Below are positions 7,500-14,775 of a DNA stretch of 18,707 nt, piece by piece (position 1 is the first letter of the stretch; each line of letters begins with the position of its first letter). Both the position numbers and the translations under genes were made by a program. Source of the DNA: Alphaproteobacteria bacterium (lineage in GTDB: Bacteria; Pseudomonadota; Alphaproteobacteria; Puniceispirillales; Puniceispirillaceae); NCBI GenBank assembly GCA_011525265.1, contig WTHV01000057.1, positions 1 through 18,707 on the forward strand, written 5' to 3'. Under the pieces are notes generated by a model. The model saw nothing but the letters and a program-made list of their open reading frames with translations. It searched no databases and was not told where the DNA came from.

Positions 7500-9500
7500 A
7501 TGGCGTCTAAAGCATCCACTCTTCTGAGATCCACCACAATAGCGCTCCTTGCGCTTCTATTAGGCACGTCTATCGGCACTGCCCAACGCACAGATAAGCC
7601 ACTTGACCTAACAGTACTTTCAACAAGTGAAGAGAATGTGCAATTTGTCATCATAGAAGGTGACCCCAACAGCGCGCCTGCAAATGATAATCAGAGTGAG
7701 GCGGATGTCTCTCTCGATAATCTGAGCGCGGCTGTAACGCCAGAAGCTCTTGTGGAAACAAGTGCTGAGAGCCTTGCGGATAACACGTCTGACGTATCAG
7801 ATGTGCAAGAGGCAGGCGGCGGAGCTGCAAGCGATGATGAGGCACAGCCTTCAGGTCGTATGACACGGCGCTCTATAAAGGATGTGGGTCTTGCGTCTAT
7901 CGGTATCTCAGACGGGGCTGATGACACGCTTGATATGCTTGATAATCGTTTATGGCGCGGTGTGTCATTGCCGCGTGCGATGCGTTTGATTGAATTTGTG
8001 CCTGAATCTATCTCGTCAAACAGCTTGCGCAAGATGAGCTATCATGTGATTGCGCGCCAAGCTGTGCCACCCAAAGGGGCGGCAGAAAACCCTTCAGCGC
8101 TGTTAAAAGCGCGTTTGGATTATTTATCACGCACCGGTCGCTCACAAGCTTTGGCGGCGATCATCAGCCAATTGCCAGAAACAGAAGACTGGCAAGACTG
8201 GCATATGTGGAAGCTATTTTATGATCTGATGATGCGTGAGGATGAAAAGGCCTGTGCGAGCGCGGCAACCAATGCGTCAACATCGCTAGACCCGCTTTGG
8301 CAAAAGGTGAATCTGCTGTGCCTAATCCTCACAGGAGAGGAAGCACGCGCCGCTTTTTCTGCTGACGTTCTCAAAGCCTCTGGCTTGATTGATGATGCCT
8401 TATTCTTTGATGTGATTGACGTGCTATTGCGTCGCAAGACCAAAGATGAGATTGCCGCTGCCATCGCTGAGGATAGCTATCAGAATCATGATAGTGACAT
8501 GGTACATCTCATTTTGATGGATGCCGCTCATATCAATATCAGCGAAAGCCAGCTTGATGCGATGGGCAATGGCTATGGTGAGGCGGCAGGGGCTTTGCGC
8601 TATTTAGCAGATGATGCCAGACAAGCGCTTGGGGTACGTAATTTGCGCCAAGGCTTGCTATCATCTGATGATGCCAAGGCGTTATTTATTGCCTCAACAG
8701 AGCCTGTGCAAACACCGCTGGTTGCCTTAACACGGCGTATCGAAGCTGATGAAGATGGCGCAGATAGTGCGGCGGTTGGTCTGTTCTTATCATTGCGCGC
8801 GGCTGTCCAGTCAGCAGATACATTATCGCAAGAGGCGCAGATAGAATTGGTGCAAACAATCTTATCTGCCATTGGCACAGAAGTGCGCGCTGGGAATGGG
8901 GCTATTTGGGTGCCTTTATATGCCCCCTATCTCAGCAAGGCCTTTGCAGCAAGTGACGTCACAAAAATGCCAGCTGACTTGCAAGCTGATTATGCCACAG
9001 TGCTTGCTGTGGCAGGACTTGATTTAACGCCACTACCAACAGATGGTGCGGCTGTTTTGGTTGGCGATTATGCGAGGATTATGGGTGATGATGGGATGGC
9101 CCCTCAGGCACGTATTCAGGCGCTTGAAAAATTCGATATGCTTGAATTATTGCCCTTAATGGCAAATGCTGAGACAGCAAGCGAAGATTGGTTTGCGGGC
9201 CTAACGCTTGAATCAGACATTTCAGATGATGCCCCGCGCTATCAAAGCCTTTCAATGCCAGCACTGTTAGCACTTGGTCAGGCGGCACAAAAAGGGCAGA
9301 GGGCAGAGGCTGTGATTTTGGCATCTCATCTTGTAGGTGCGCGCGACCTTGCGCAGATTGCACCGGCAGATCATGCTAAAATTGTCGCGCATTTGACACA
9401 AGCAGGCCTGAATAAGACCGCCAATGCCTATGGCAATGATGCGATGATCGCACATATCATGGCAGGCTTGTTGTACAGGCTAGGAGGCGAGGCGCGCTAA
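7500..9500 (+). CDS. Exported alpha-helical protein of unknown function, 666 residues
   Basis: The product starts with a signal peptide (charged MASKASTLLR, hydrophobic core to about 22, probable cleavage near GTAQ at 26-29), so it should be periplasmic or cell-surface. Residues about 55-125 are acidic, Ser/Ala/Asp-rich and probably disordered. From about 145 on it appears all-helical, with many Ala/Leu-rich segments such as LWRGVSLPRAMRLIEFVP, reminiscent of a helical-repeat solenoid but without clear TPR consensus. The mature protein has only two cysteines, C252 and C274, in adjacent predicted helices, a plausible disulfide pair. There is no catalytic motif I can name. It lies 47 bases upstream of xerD on the same strand. 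The ribosome binding site at ATG 7500 is weak. Genes in this position in related bacteria are, as I recall, annotated only as hypothetical. Confidence 0.8.
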   Translation: MASKASTLLRSTTIALLALLLGTSIGTAQRTDKPLDLTVLSTSEENVQFVIIEGDPNSAPANDNQSEADVSLDNLSAAVTPEALVETSAESLADNTSDVSDVQEAGGGAASDDEAQPSGRMTRRSIKDVGLASIGISDGADDTLDMLDNRLWRGVSLPRAMRLIEFVPESISSNSLRKMSYHVIARQAVPPKGAAENPSALLKARLDYLSRTGRSQALAAIISQLPETEDWQDWHMWKLFYDLMMREDEKACASAATNASTSLDPLWQKVNLLCLILTGEEARAAFSADVLKASGLIDDALFFDVIDVLLRRKTKDEIAAAIAEDSYQNHDSDMVHLILMDAAHINISESQLDAMGNGYGEAAGALRYLADDARQALGVRNLRQGLLSSDDAKALFIASTEPVQTPLVALTRRIEADEDGADSAAVGLFLSLRAAVQSADTLSQEAQIELVQTILSAIGTEVRAGNGAIWVPLYAPYLSKAFAASDVTKMPADLQADYATVLAVAGLDLTPLPTDGAAVLVGDYARIMGDDGMAPQARIQALEKFDMLELLPLMANAETASEDWFAGLTLESDISDDAPRYQSLSMPALLALGQAAQKGQRAEAVILASHLVGARDLAQIAPADHAKIVAHLTQAGLNKTANAYGNDAMIAHIMAGLLYRLGGEAR

Positions 9501-9533
9501 TCATAGCTCACAAGGCAAATGGTAGCCCTCATA

Positions 9534-9569
9534 GCAAGGTTACCCTTATGGGAAAGGTCACCCTTATGG
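9534..9569 (+). repeat. 18-base tandem duplication carrying two xerD start sites
   Basis: Two adjacent 18-base units, 9534-9551 and 9552-9569, match at 16 of 18 positions. Each holds AAGGT, eight bases, and then ATGG, so each is a complete translation-start site (AAGG then ATG at 9548; AAAGG then ATG at 9566). The unit length is a multiple of three, so both ATGs are in the xerD frame and differ by six residues. Confidence 0.9.
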
Positions 9570-10483
9570 CGCAGGACGAGACAATCGCAGATTTTTTGAT
9601 TGCGCTTGCCGCTGAAAGAGCAAGTGCTGAGAAGACTTTGCGCGCTTATGAAACTGATTTATCAGATGCGAATGCCTTTATGGCAGAGCGCGATGTCAGC
9701 CTGTCTCATGCCTCTAGTGATGACCTCAAAGCCTTATTATCGCATTGGCATAAAAGACGCCTTGCACCGCGCACAACCGCGCGACGTCTTAGCGCTTTGC
9801 GGGGGTTTTATGCCTATCTATGTGGTGAGGGTTTACGTACAGATAATCCATCTGTGAATGTTGCTAGTCCCAAAACAAGCCCCGCTATCCCGCAAGCGTT
9901 AAGTGAAAAGGATGTGGTGCGCCTGATTGACAAGGCACGTCACCTGCCAGATGAGGAGCAGGCGCTGATGATGTCCGCTGGCCTTGAGATGCTCTACGCC
10001 ACAGGGTTGCGCATTTCAGAATTGCTTGCGATTGAAGAGAGCACTTTATTGACGAGGGAGAAAACGCTGACCATCAGGGGTAAGGGTGGTAAAGAGCGCC
10101 TTGTGCTTTTGACAGATATGGCAAGTGAGGCGGCGTTGCGTTGGATTGCATGGCGCCATGAAAAACAGCCTGATTATCTTGATAAGGCGCTTTTCTCATG
10201 GCGTAAAAAGCCGTTGACCCGTGATGATTTTGCACGTTTGCTCAAGCAAATCGCTGCTCTTGCTGGCATTGCAGCTGAGCGCGTCAGTCCCCATAAATTG
10301 CGCCATAGCTTTGCCACACATATGTTAAATCGTGGGGCTGATTTGCGTGTGTTACAGACGATGCTTGGTCATGCTGATATCGCCACCACCCAAATTTATA
10401 CCAAAACCCGCTCTGATAGATTATCAGGTTTGGTACAAGATATGCATCCCCTTGCCAGAATGACTGATGGTGAGGTAGAATAG
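9548..10483 (+). CDS. xerD: Site-specific tyrosine recombinase XerD
   Basis: XerD with XerC resolves chromosome dimers at dif. The protein is 311 residues from the first ATG and 305 from the second at 9566, and either is usable. The N-terminal SAM-like core-binding domain is at about 10-105. The catalytic domain carries R155 (ATGLRISELL), K179 (RGKGGKERLV), H249 and R252 (SPHKLRHSFATHML), H275 (LGHADIATTQIYT) and nucleophile Y284, so all six catalytic residues are present. Length and position, next to accA and far from any integrase-type context, argue for housekeeping XerD rather than a phage or integron enzyme. XerC versus XerD rests on gene order and similarity, so that choice is less certain than the family. 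It is probably co-transcribed with the upstream exported-protein gene. Confidence 0.92.
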   Translation: MGKVTLMAQDETIADFLIALAAERASAEKTLRAYETDLSDANAFMAERDVSLSHASSDDLKALLSHWHKRRLAPRTTARRLSALRGFYAYLCGEGLRTDNPSVNVASPKTSPAIPQALSEKDVVRLIDKARHLPDEEQALMMSAGLEMLYATGLRISELLAIEESTLLTREKTLTIRGKGGKERLVLLTDMASEAALRWIAWRHEKQPDYLDKALFSWRKKPLTRDDFARLLKQIAALAGIAAERVSPHKLRHSFATHMLNRGADLRVLQTMLGHADIATTQIYTKTRSDRLSGLVQDMHPLARMTDGEVE

Positions 10484-10538
10484 TGGTAATTCGTGTGATT
10501 GCGGTTTGCTAAATTTTAAATAGACACAGGTTTGTTTT

Positions 10539-11492
10539 ATGCGTCATTTCCTTGATTTCGAAAAACCAATTGCGGCTCTTGAAGGTAAAATCCAAGAATT
10601 GCGCCACCTCACTGATGAGACAGATATTAATATCGCTGAGGAAATTGGGAAATTGCAAACACGCATGGAAAAAGAATTGACCCAAACCTATCAAGATTTA
10701 GGGGCATGGGAAAAGGTACAAGTCGCCCGCCATCCAGAGCGCCCAAAGCTCAGCCAAATCATTACCCAATTAACAGATGAATTTGTCCCGCTCGCAGGTG
10801 ATCGTAATTTCGCTGAAGATTATGCGGTTATTGGCGGTCTTGCGAAATTCCGTGGACGTGATGTTGTCATTTTAGGCACCGATAAAGGGGCCACCACAGA
10901 AGAGCGTATCAAGCGCAATTTTGGCATGGCACGCCCTGAGGGCTATCGCAAGGCTATTCGCTTGATGGAAATGGCTGATAAATTTGGCCTGCCTGTCTTG
11001 TCATTTGTTGATACAGCAGGCGCTTATCCTGGCCGCGGTGCTGAAGAGCGTGGCCAAGCAGAAGCGATTGCGCGTTCTATCCAAACTTGTTTGAACCTAT
11101 CAGTGCCAATGGTTACAGCGATTGTTGGTGAAGGTGGCTCTGGTGGTGCGATTGCGCTTGCGACAGCAAACCGCCTTGTGATGTTTGAACATGCTGTCTA
11201 TTCGGTGATTTCACCTGAGGGCTGTGCGTCTATTTTATGGCGTTCTGGCGAACACGCCCAAAAGGCGGCAGAGGCGCTTCGTCTGACTGCGCAAGATATG
11301 CTGAAATTGGGTGTTATTGACCAGATTGTTGATGAGCCATTAGGCGGCGCGCATCGTGATATCACATCTGCGATTAACGCCCTTGGTGATGGCATGGCAA
11401 AACAGCTTGATGAATTGGCCTCTTTGACGCCAGCATCTGTGAAAGCTGATAGACGTGCAAAATATGTTTCTATTGGTGATAAGGGCCTGTAG
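10539..11492 (+). CDS. accA: Acetyl-CoA carboxylase carboxyltransferase subunit alpha
   Basis: AccA with AccD transfers the carboxyl group from carboxybiotin to acetyl-CoA, giving malonyl-CoA, the first committed step of fatty acid synthesis. The protein has 317 residues, the usual size. An N-terminal helical part with LDFEKPIAALEGKIQEL (5-21) is followed by the crotonase-like core: GLAKFRGRDVVILGTDKG (about 100-117), LPVLSFVDTAGAYPGRGAEE (151-170), and the Gly-rich oxyanion region GEGGSGGAIALATA (197-210), then SVISPEGCASILWR. The start has ACAGG eight bases upstream. It lies 55 bases after xerD, with accD absent from this window, and ends at an intrinsic terminator that overlaps its stop codon. 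Confidence 0.97.
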   Translation: MRHFLDFEKPIAALEGKIQELRHLTDETDINIAEEIGKLQTRMEKELTQTYQDLGAWEKVQVARHPERPKLSQIITQLTDEFVPLAGDRNFAEDYAVIGGLAKFRGRDVVILGTDKGATTEERIKRNFGMARPEGYRKAIRLMEMADKFGLPVLSFVDTAGAYPGRGAEERGQAEAIARSIQTCLNLSVPMVTAIVGEGGSGGAIALATANRLVMFEHAVYSVISPEGCASILWRSGEHAQKAAEALRLTAQDMLKLGVIDQIVDEPLGGAHRDITSAINALGDGMAKQLDELASLTPASVKADRRAKYVSIGDKGL

Positions 11493-11505
11493 ATAGGCCG
11501 TTTTT
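11484..11505 (+). terminator. Intrinsic terminator of accA
   Basis: GGCCT (11484-11488) pairs with AGGCC (11495-11499) around a six-base loop, and TTTTT follows at 11501-11505. The loop contains the accA stop codon (11490-11492). The T run reaches into the stop codon of the convergent nitrilase gene, so the two genes sit tail to tail with no spare sequence. Confidence 0.7.
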
Positions 11506-12319
11506 AATCAAAATGATTATCCTGATTTCTCCATGCTGTCAGGCTAGTTCTAGCTTGTTCGACCAATGCCTTATCAAGCGTAGCACACGCCATATCACCT
11601 TCTGCCCCTGCATCAGCTAATACCTCACCCCATGGGGATATGATCAGCGCGTGACCATAGGTTTTGCGCCCATCATCATGTGTGCCTGTCTGCGCCGCCG
11701 CAATAATAAAGGCACCTGTTTCAATAGCGCGACTTCTTTGCAGAATATGCCAATGCGCTGCCCCTGTGGTGGCGGTGAAGGCGGCAGGGGTTAGGATAAG
11801 ACTTGCCTGCTCTTTGGCATAATGATGATAAAGCCTAGCAAAGCGGATATCATAACAAATAGACAGACCTGTTTTAAATCCTGAAATATCCGTCATAACC
11901 GCTTTTGTGCCTGGCCGAAAGCTTTGTGATTCCTGATAATTTTGCCCATCATTTACCGCGGCATCAAACATATGAATCTTATCATAGCGTGCGGTTATTG
12001 TGCCATTTGGGGCAATAATATAATGGCGATTGGCAAGCCTGTTATCTGTCTCATTATGGCGCATCATCAGTGAGCCGAGCGATAAGGTCACATTATGTTT
12101 TTGCGCATAGTGGCGTGCCATAGCCAAAAAAGGGGAGTGGGCCTCATCTTCTGCCTTGGCAAATAAGCTGTCTTTGTCTTTGGCAAGGAAATTGGCACAT
12201 TCAGGCAAACAGATAAGCTCAGCCCCACCACGCGCCGCCTTTTCAATCAGGGCTTGTGCTATGGCTCTGGTTTCAGATCGGCTGTCTTTTGCGGTATATT
12301 GCAGGGCCGCCACTTTCAT
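11504..12319 (-). CDS. Nitrilase-superfamily carbon-nitrogen hydrolase (Nit1/Nit2-like amidase)
   Basis: This 271-residue cytoplasmic amidase has the Glu-Lys-Cys triad of the nitrilase superfamily: E40 in LICLPECANF, K114 in RYDKIHMFDA, and C155 in GLSICYDIRF. The DKIHMFD and CYDIRF signatures place it with the Nit1/Nit2 branch. Members of that branch remove amide groups from omega-amides such as deaminated glutathione or 2-oxoglutaramate. It follows grxC by 21 bases on the same strand, and a glutaredoxin partner fits a glutathione-repair role. That substrate is inference; plain omega-amidase activity remains possible. The start ATG has AAGGGG about eight bases upstream. Confidence 0.9.
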   Translation of the reverse strand: MKVAALQYTAKDSRSETRAIAQALIEKAARGGAELICLPECANFLAKDKDSLFAKAEDEAHSPFLAMARHYAQKHNVTLSLGSLMMRHNETDNRLANRHYIIAPNGTITARYDKIHMFDAAVNDGQNYQESQSFRPGTKAVMTDISGFKTGLSICYDIRFARLYHHYAKEQASLILTPAAFTATTGAAHWHILQRSRAIETGAFIIAAAQTGTHDDGRKTYGHALIISPWGEVLADAGAEGDMACATLDKALVEQARTSLTAWRNQDNHFD

Positions 12320-12340
12320 AATGTTGCCCCTTATAATGAA

Positions 12341-12604
12341 TTAAGATGCGCGTCCCAAAAGCATATCTAATTTGCCAAGGCGGTGCAATTGTGCCAATTC
12401 ATCTGAGCCGCCAATCGGTTCATTATCGATGAAGATTTGTGGCACAGAGGTGCGTCCCTCAGCGCGCTTTGTCATCTTTTGACGCAATTCACGAGATAGG
12501 CTGACATCTGTCTCTTCATAGGATAGCCCTTCACGATCTAGCAGGCGTTTCGCACGCACGCAAAATGGGCAAAAAGGCGTGGTATATATTTCAATCTTTG
12601 CCAT
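12341..12604 (-). CDS. grxC: Glutaredoxin 3 (dithiol)
   Basis: This is an 87-residue dithiol glutaredoxin. The active site is C12-P-F-C15 (TPFCPFCVRAKRLL), with Phe where many family members have Tyr. The cis-Pro loop TSVPQIFIDN and the glutathione-binding GGSDEL are both present. It reduces disulfides and glutathionylated proteins in the cytoplasm using glutathione. It lies between comF (86-base gap) and the nitrilase-type gene (21-base gap), probably co-transcribed with the latter. The start has GAAGGA upstream. It is not the monothiol CGFS type that usually partners BolA, so pairing with the BolA encoded at 3018 is not implied. Confidence 0.95.
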   Translation of the reverse strand: MAKIEIYTTPFCPFCVRAKRLLDREGLSYEETDVSLSRELRQKMTKRAEGRTSVPQIFIDNEPIGGSDELAQLHRLGKLDMLLGRAS

Positions 12605-12636
12605 GATGGGTCTTTTCCTTCATTAACGCGTTGCTC

Positions 12637-12666
12637 TTTATATGGGGTATTGTGCAGTTTATGCAA
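12637..12666 (-). promoter_or_regulatory. Candidate grxC promoter with an overlapping inverted repeat
   Basis: On the minus strand TTGCAT (12661-12666) is followed after 18 bases by TATAAA (12637-12642), five of six bases matching the -10 consensus; the -35 is weak. An inverted repeat, TGCAG at 12653-12657 and CTGCA at 12670-12674, spans the -35 region and could be an operator. Spotted by eye only. Confidence 0.3.
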
Positions 12667-12690
12667 GTTCTGCAAGATAGGAAAAATGCG

Positions 12691-13443
12691 CTATTGAACA
12701 CGTGCAAAAGTCAGGCAATCAATAGGCCCCGCCCCATGGGCAGCAAGGCATAATGCCGCGTGATGGGCGGTACGTCCTGTTGTCATAACATCATCAATCA
12801 GTAAAATAGGACAGCCCTCTAAATTTAAGCTATTTCTATCTCTGATGGCAAAAGCGTGGCGCAAGATTTTATCTCTCTTTGCTTTATTATGACGTGCCAG
12901 ACTTGATGTGGCTCTCTTTCGATAGAGGCTTGTGACGTCAAGCTGTGAGCGGCAATTCAAAAGGGTGCAAATTTCGCGTGCTAATTCAGCTGATTGATTA
13001 TAGCGGCGATAAGCGCGTCTTGTGATATGAAGCGGGATTGGTATCACTTTTGTTTGTTTTTTATCATTTGTATTTTGACGCAATAATGTTCGACATTGTG
13101 GTGCCATCATTTGTGCCATAAGCGGCGCCAAATCAACGCGGGATGCGTGTTTAAAAGGCAAAATAAGGGCCTTTGATGCGTCATCATAATGCAGGACAGC
13201 ACGCCGATTGCGCAACGGGCTGTCATCATCAAGGCACAGGGCGCACAGCATATCCGCATCAGCTATGCTAAGCCTATGGGGGCGGCCACAACGCTGGCAG
13301 ATAGGCTCTGATATAAAGGATAAATTTGCCCAACAAGCAGGACATAGACCTTGTTCTGCGATGATGGCATCACATATTGGACAATGGTGCGGCACTAGCT
13401 TATGTAATAAGCGAGTGGCAAAATGGCTGATAGAACTCCTCAT
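12691..13443 (-). CDS. comF: ComF family protein (phosphoribosyltransferase fold)
   Basis: This 250-residue protein has the ComF architecture: an N-terminal double zinc ribbon with eight cysteines (C21, C24, C34, C37, then C49, C52, C67, C70), and a C-terminal type I phosphoribosyltransferase domain with the PRPP motif LLIDDVMTTGRT at 214-225. In naturally competent bacteria ComF is needed for DNA uptake and processing of the incoming strand; in alphaproteobacteria its role is less clear. No competence genes are near it. The start ATG sits inside a 17-base palindrome and lacks an obvious Shine-Dalgarno. It is divergent from the NDUFAF5-like methyltransferase, with about 32 bases between starts, an arrangement I believe is common in this class. 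Confidence 0.93.
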   Translation of the reverse strand: MRSSISHFATRLLHKLVPHHCPICDAIIAEQGLCPACWANLSFISEPICQRCGRPHRLSIADADMLCALCLDDDSPLRNRRAVLHYDDASKALILPFKHASRVDLAPLMAQMMAPQCRTLLRQNTNDKKQTKVIPIPLHITRRAYRRYNQSAELAREICTLLNCRSQLDVTSLYRKRATSSLARHNKAKRDKILRHAFAIRDRNSLNLEGCPILLIDDVMTTGRTAHHAALCLAAHGAGPIDCLTFARVQ

Positions 13444-13454
13444 AATTTATGAGG
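13438..13454. repeat. 17-base palindrome over the comF start
   Basis: CCTCATA and TATGAGG form a perfect inverted repeat around the three bases ATT. The comF start (minus, 13443) and a plus-strand ATG at 13449 sit at mirror positions, each reading ATGAGG. It could be an operator serving both directions, a hairpin over the starts, or a coincidence. Confidence 0.6.
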
Positions 13455-13475
13455 CTAGCGTTAAGAGATGAAGAA

Positions 13476-14348
13476 ATGATGAAGGCGCCGACGATATTTG
13501 ATAATGCCCAAATTATCCGCGCTAGAACACGTGCGGCGGCCAATTTTTCTGATGTCGATTTCCTCAAGATGCTCGCTGTTGACAGGCTATGTGACAGGCT
13601 TGATTTAATGCGCCGCAATTTTGATACGATTTTGGATGTTGGGGCACATGGCGGCTATGTCGCGCGCGCTCTTGCTGGTCATGAAAAAGTCTCTTCCATC
13701 ATCAGTGCAGACCCGTCATCTGCCTTTGTCTCGCAAGCACAGTCTTTTGGTGACTCTCATCTAATGCCGGTGGAATCATTACCAGATGATTTGCCGCCTC
13801 TAGATGGCGTGGTCTCTTTATTATATTTGCATCAGGTGAATGACCTGCCGGGGCTTATGCGTCAGATGGCACAAAAACTATCCCCCGATGGGTTGTTTTT
13901 TGCGGTGCTATTTGGCGGGCGCACCTTGCAAGAATTAAAGGCTTGTTTAAGTGCGGCTGAGGAGGAGATTCTAGGTGGTATCAGCCCTCATGTGGCGCCT
14001 ATGGCCGATATTCGTGATGTGGGCGGATTGCTTGGCCGTGCGGGGCTTGCACTTCCTGTGGCAGATAGTGAGCTGTTAACCGTGACCTATTCGTCTGTGT
14101 TTAAATTAATGCAAGAATTGCGCCAGATGGGTGAGGGCAATAGCCTTGTTGGCAGACGCAACACACTTTCACGGCGTGATGTTTTCATGCGAACAGCGTC
14201 ATTGTATCAAGAGCGCTATGGGCGTGATGATGGCACCATTCCCGCCAGTTTTGAGCTTATACACCTTACCGCATGGTCACCTGATGCTAGTCAGCAAAAG
14301 CCGCTTCGACCGGGCTCGGCGAAAGTTTCATTAAAAGATGTGCTTTAA
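13476..14348 (+). CDS. NDUFAF5-like SAM-dependent methyltransferase-fold protein
   Basis: 290 residues from ATG 13476. From residue 8 of the chosen protein come IFDNAQIIRARTRAA, then the class I SAM-binding motif LDVGAHGGYVA, an acidic strand end ADPSS, LHQVNDLPGLM, and LSPDGLFFAVLFGGRTLQEL. The following stretch has GGISPHVAPM, LLGRAGLALP, LMQELRQMGEGN and a GSAKVSL end. These match, in order, the human complex I assembly factor NDUFAF5, which hydroxylates an arginine of NDUFS7, so a role in NADH dehydrogenase maturation is a fair inference. It is less likely a BioC. The frame also opens at 13449 with no ribosome binding site; AAGAG precedes 13476 with 8-base spacing, so that start is preferred. 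The stop codon overlaps the convergent mutT stop. Confidence 0.86.
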   Translation: MMKAPTIFDNAQIIRARTRAAANFSDVDFLKMLAVDRLCDRLDLMRRNFDTILDVGAHGGYVARALAGHEKVSSIISADPSSAFVSQAQSFGDSHLMPVESLPDDLPPLDGVVSLLYLHQVNDLPGLMRQMAQKLSPDGLFFAVLFGGRTLQELKACLSAAEEEILGGISPHVAPMADIRDVGGLLGRAGLALPVADSELLTVTYSSVFKLMQELRQMGEGNSLVGRRNTLSRRDVFMRTASLYQERYGRDDGTIPASFELIHLTAWSPDASQQKPLRPGSAKVSLKDVL

Positions 14349-14749
14349 AGTAAATCCTGCAAAGCTGCGATAAGTGGTTTATCAGCCTCTGGCATATCAT
14401 AATCACGAAGACGCGGCGCCCGCACCCATGCAAGCTCGCTTGCCTCAATGGCCTTTGGTGTGCCCCACCATCTGCGGCAGACATAAAGCAACATAACAAG
14501 ATGAAAATCATCATATTCATGGCTAACAAAGGATAAAGGGGCAAGACAGGTTGATTTGGTATCAATCGCTAGCTCTTCTTCTAATTCTCTTATGATAGCA
14601 GTCTCTGGTGTTTCGCCAGCCTCTATCTTGCCACCTGGAAATTCCCATAGGTCACCCATAGATTTGCCCTTAGGGCGCTTGGCAAGCAAGATACGCCCAT
14701 CAACATCAACAAGAGCGCAAGCAACAACATGGACAATTTTTTTGGTCAT
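14345..14749 (-). CDS. mutT: 8-oxo-dGTP diphosphatase (MutT, Nudix hydrolase)
   Basis: This 134-residue protein has the Nudix box at 40-62 (GKIEAGETPETAIIRELEEE and two more residues). It contains the catalytic REUxEE glutamates: E55, E58 and E59. The family's Gly before the last hydrophobic residue is Ala61 here. The preceding KRPKGKSMGDLWEFPGGK and the short size match MutT, which removes 8-oxo-dGTP from the nucleotide pool and prevents A:T to C:G mutation. It follows argJ by 26 bases in the same direction, so it should be co-transcribed with the parvulin and argJ genes. Its start has only a weak ribosome binding site. Other Nudix pyrophosphatases are possible but less likely. Confidence 0.93.
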   Translation of the reverse strand: MTKKIVHVVACALVDVDGRILLAKRPKGKSMGDLWEFPGGKIEAGETPETAIIRELEEELAIDTKSTCLAPLSFVSHEYDDFHLVMLLYVCRRWWGTPKAIEASELAWVRAPRLRDYDMPEADKPLIAALQDLL

Positions 14750-14775
14750 AGTTCACGACTATCTTTTCATAGGGT

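Noticed and set aside
9548..10483. Tyrosine recombinase as a sign of an integrated element
   Set aside because: It has XerD length and all six catalytic residues, sits in a conserved housekeeping order next to accA, and no attachment repeats, tRNA or phage genes are near.
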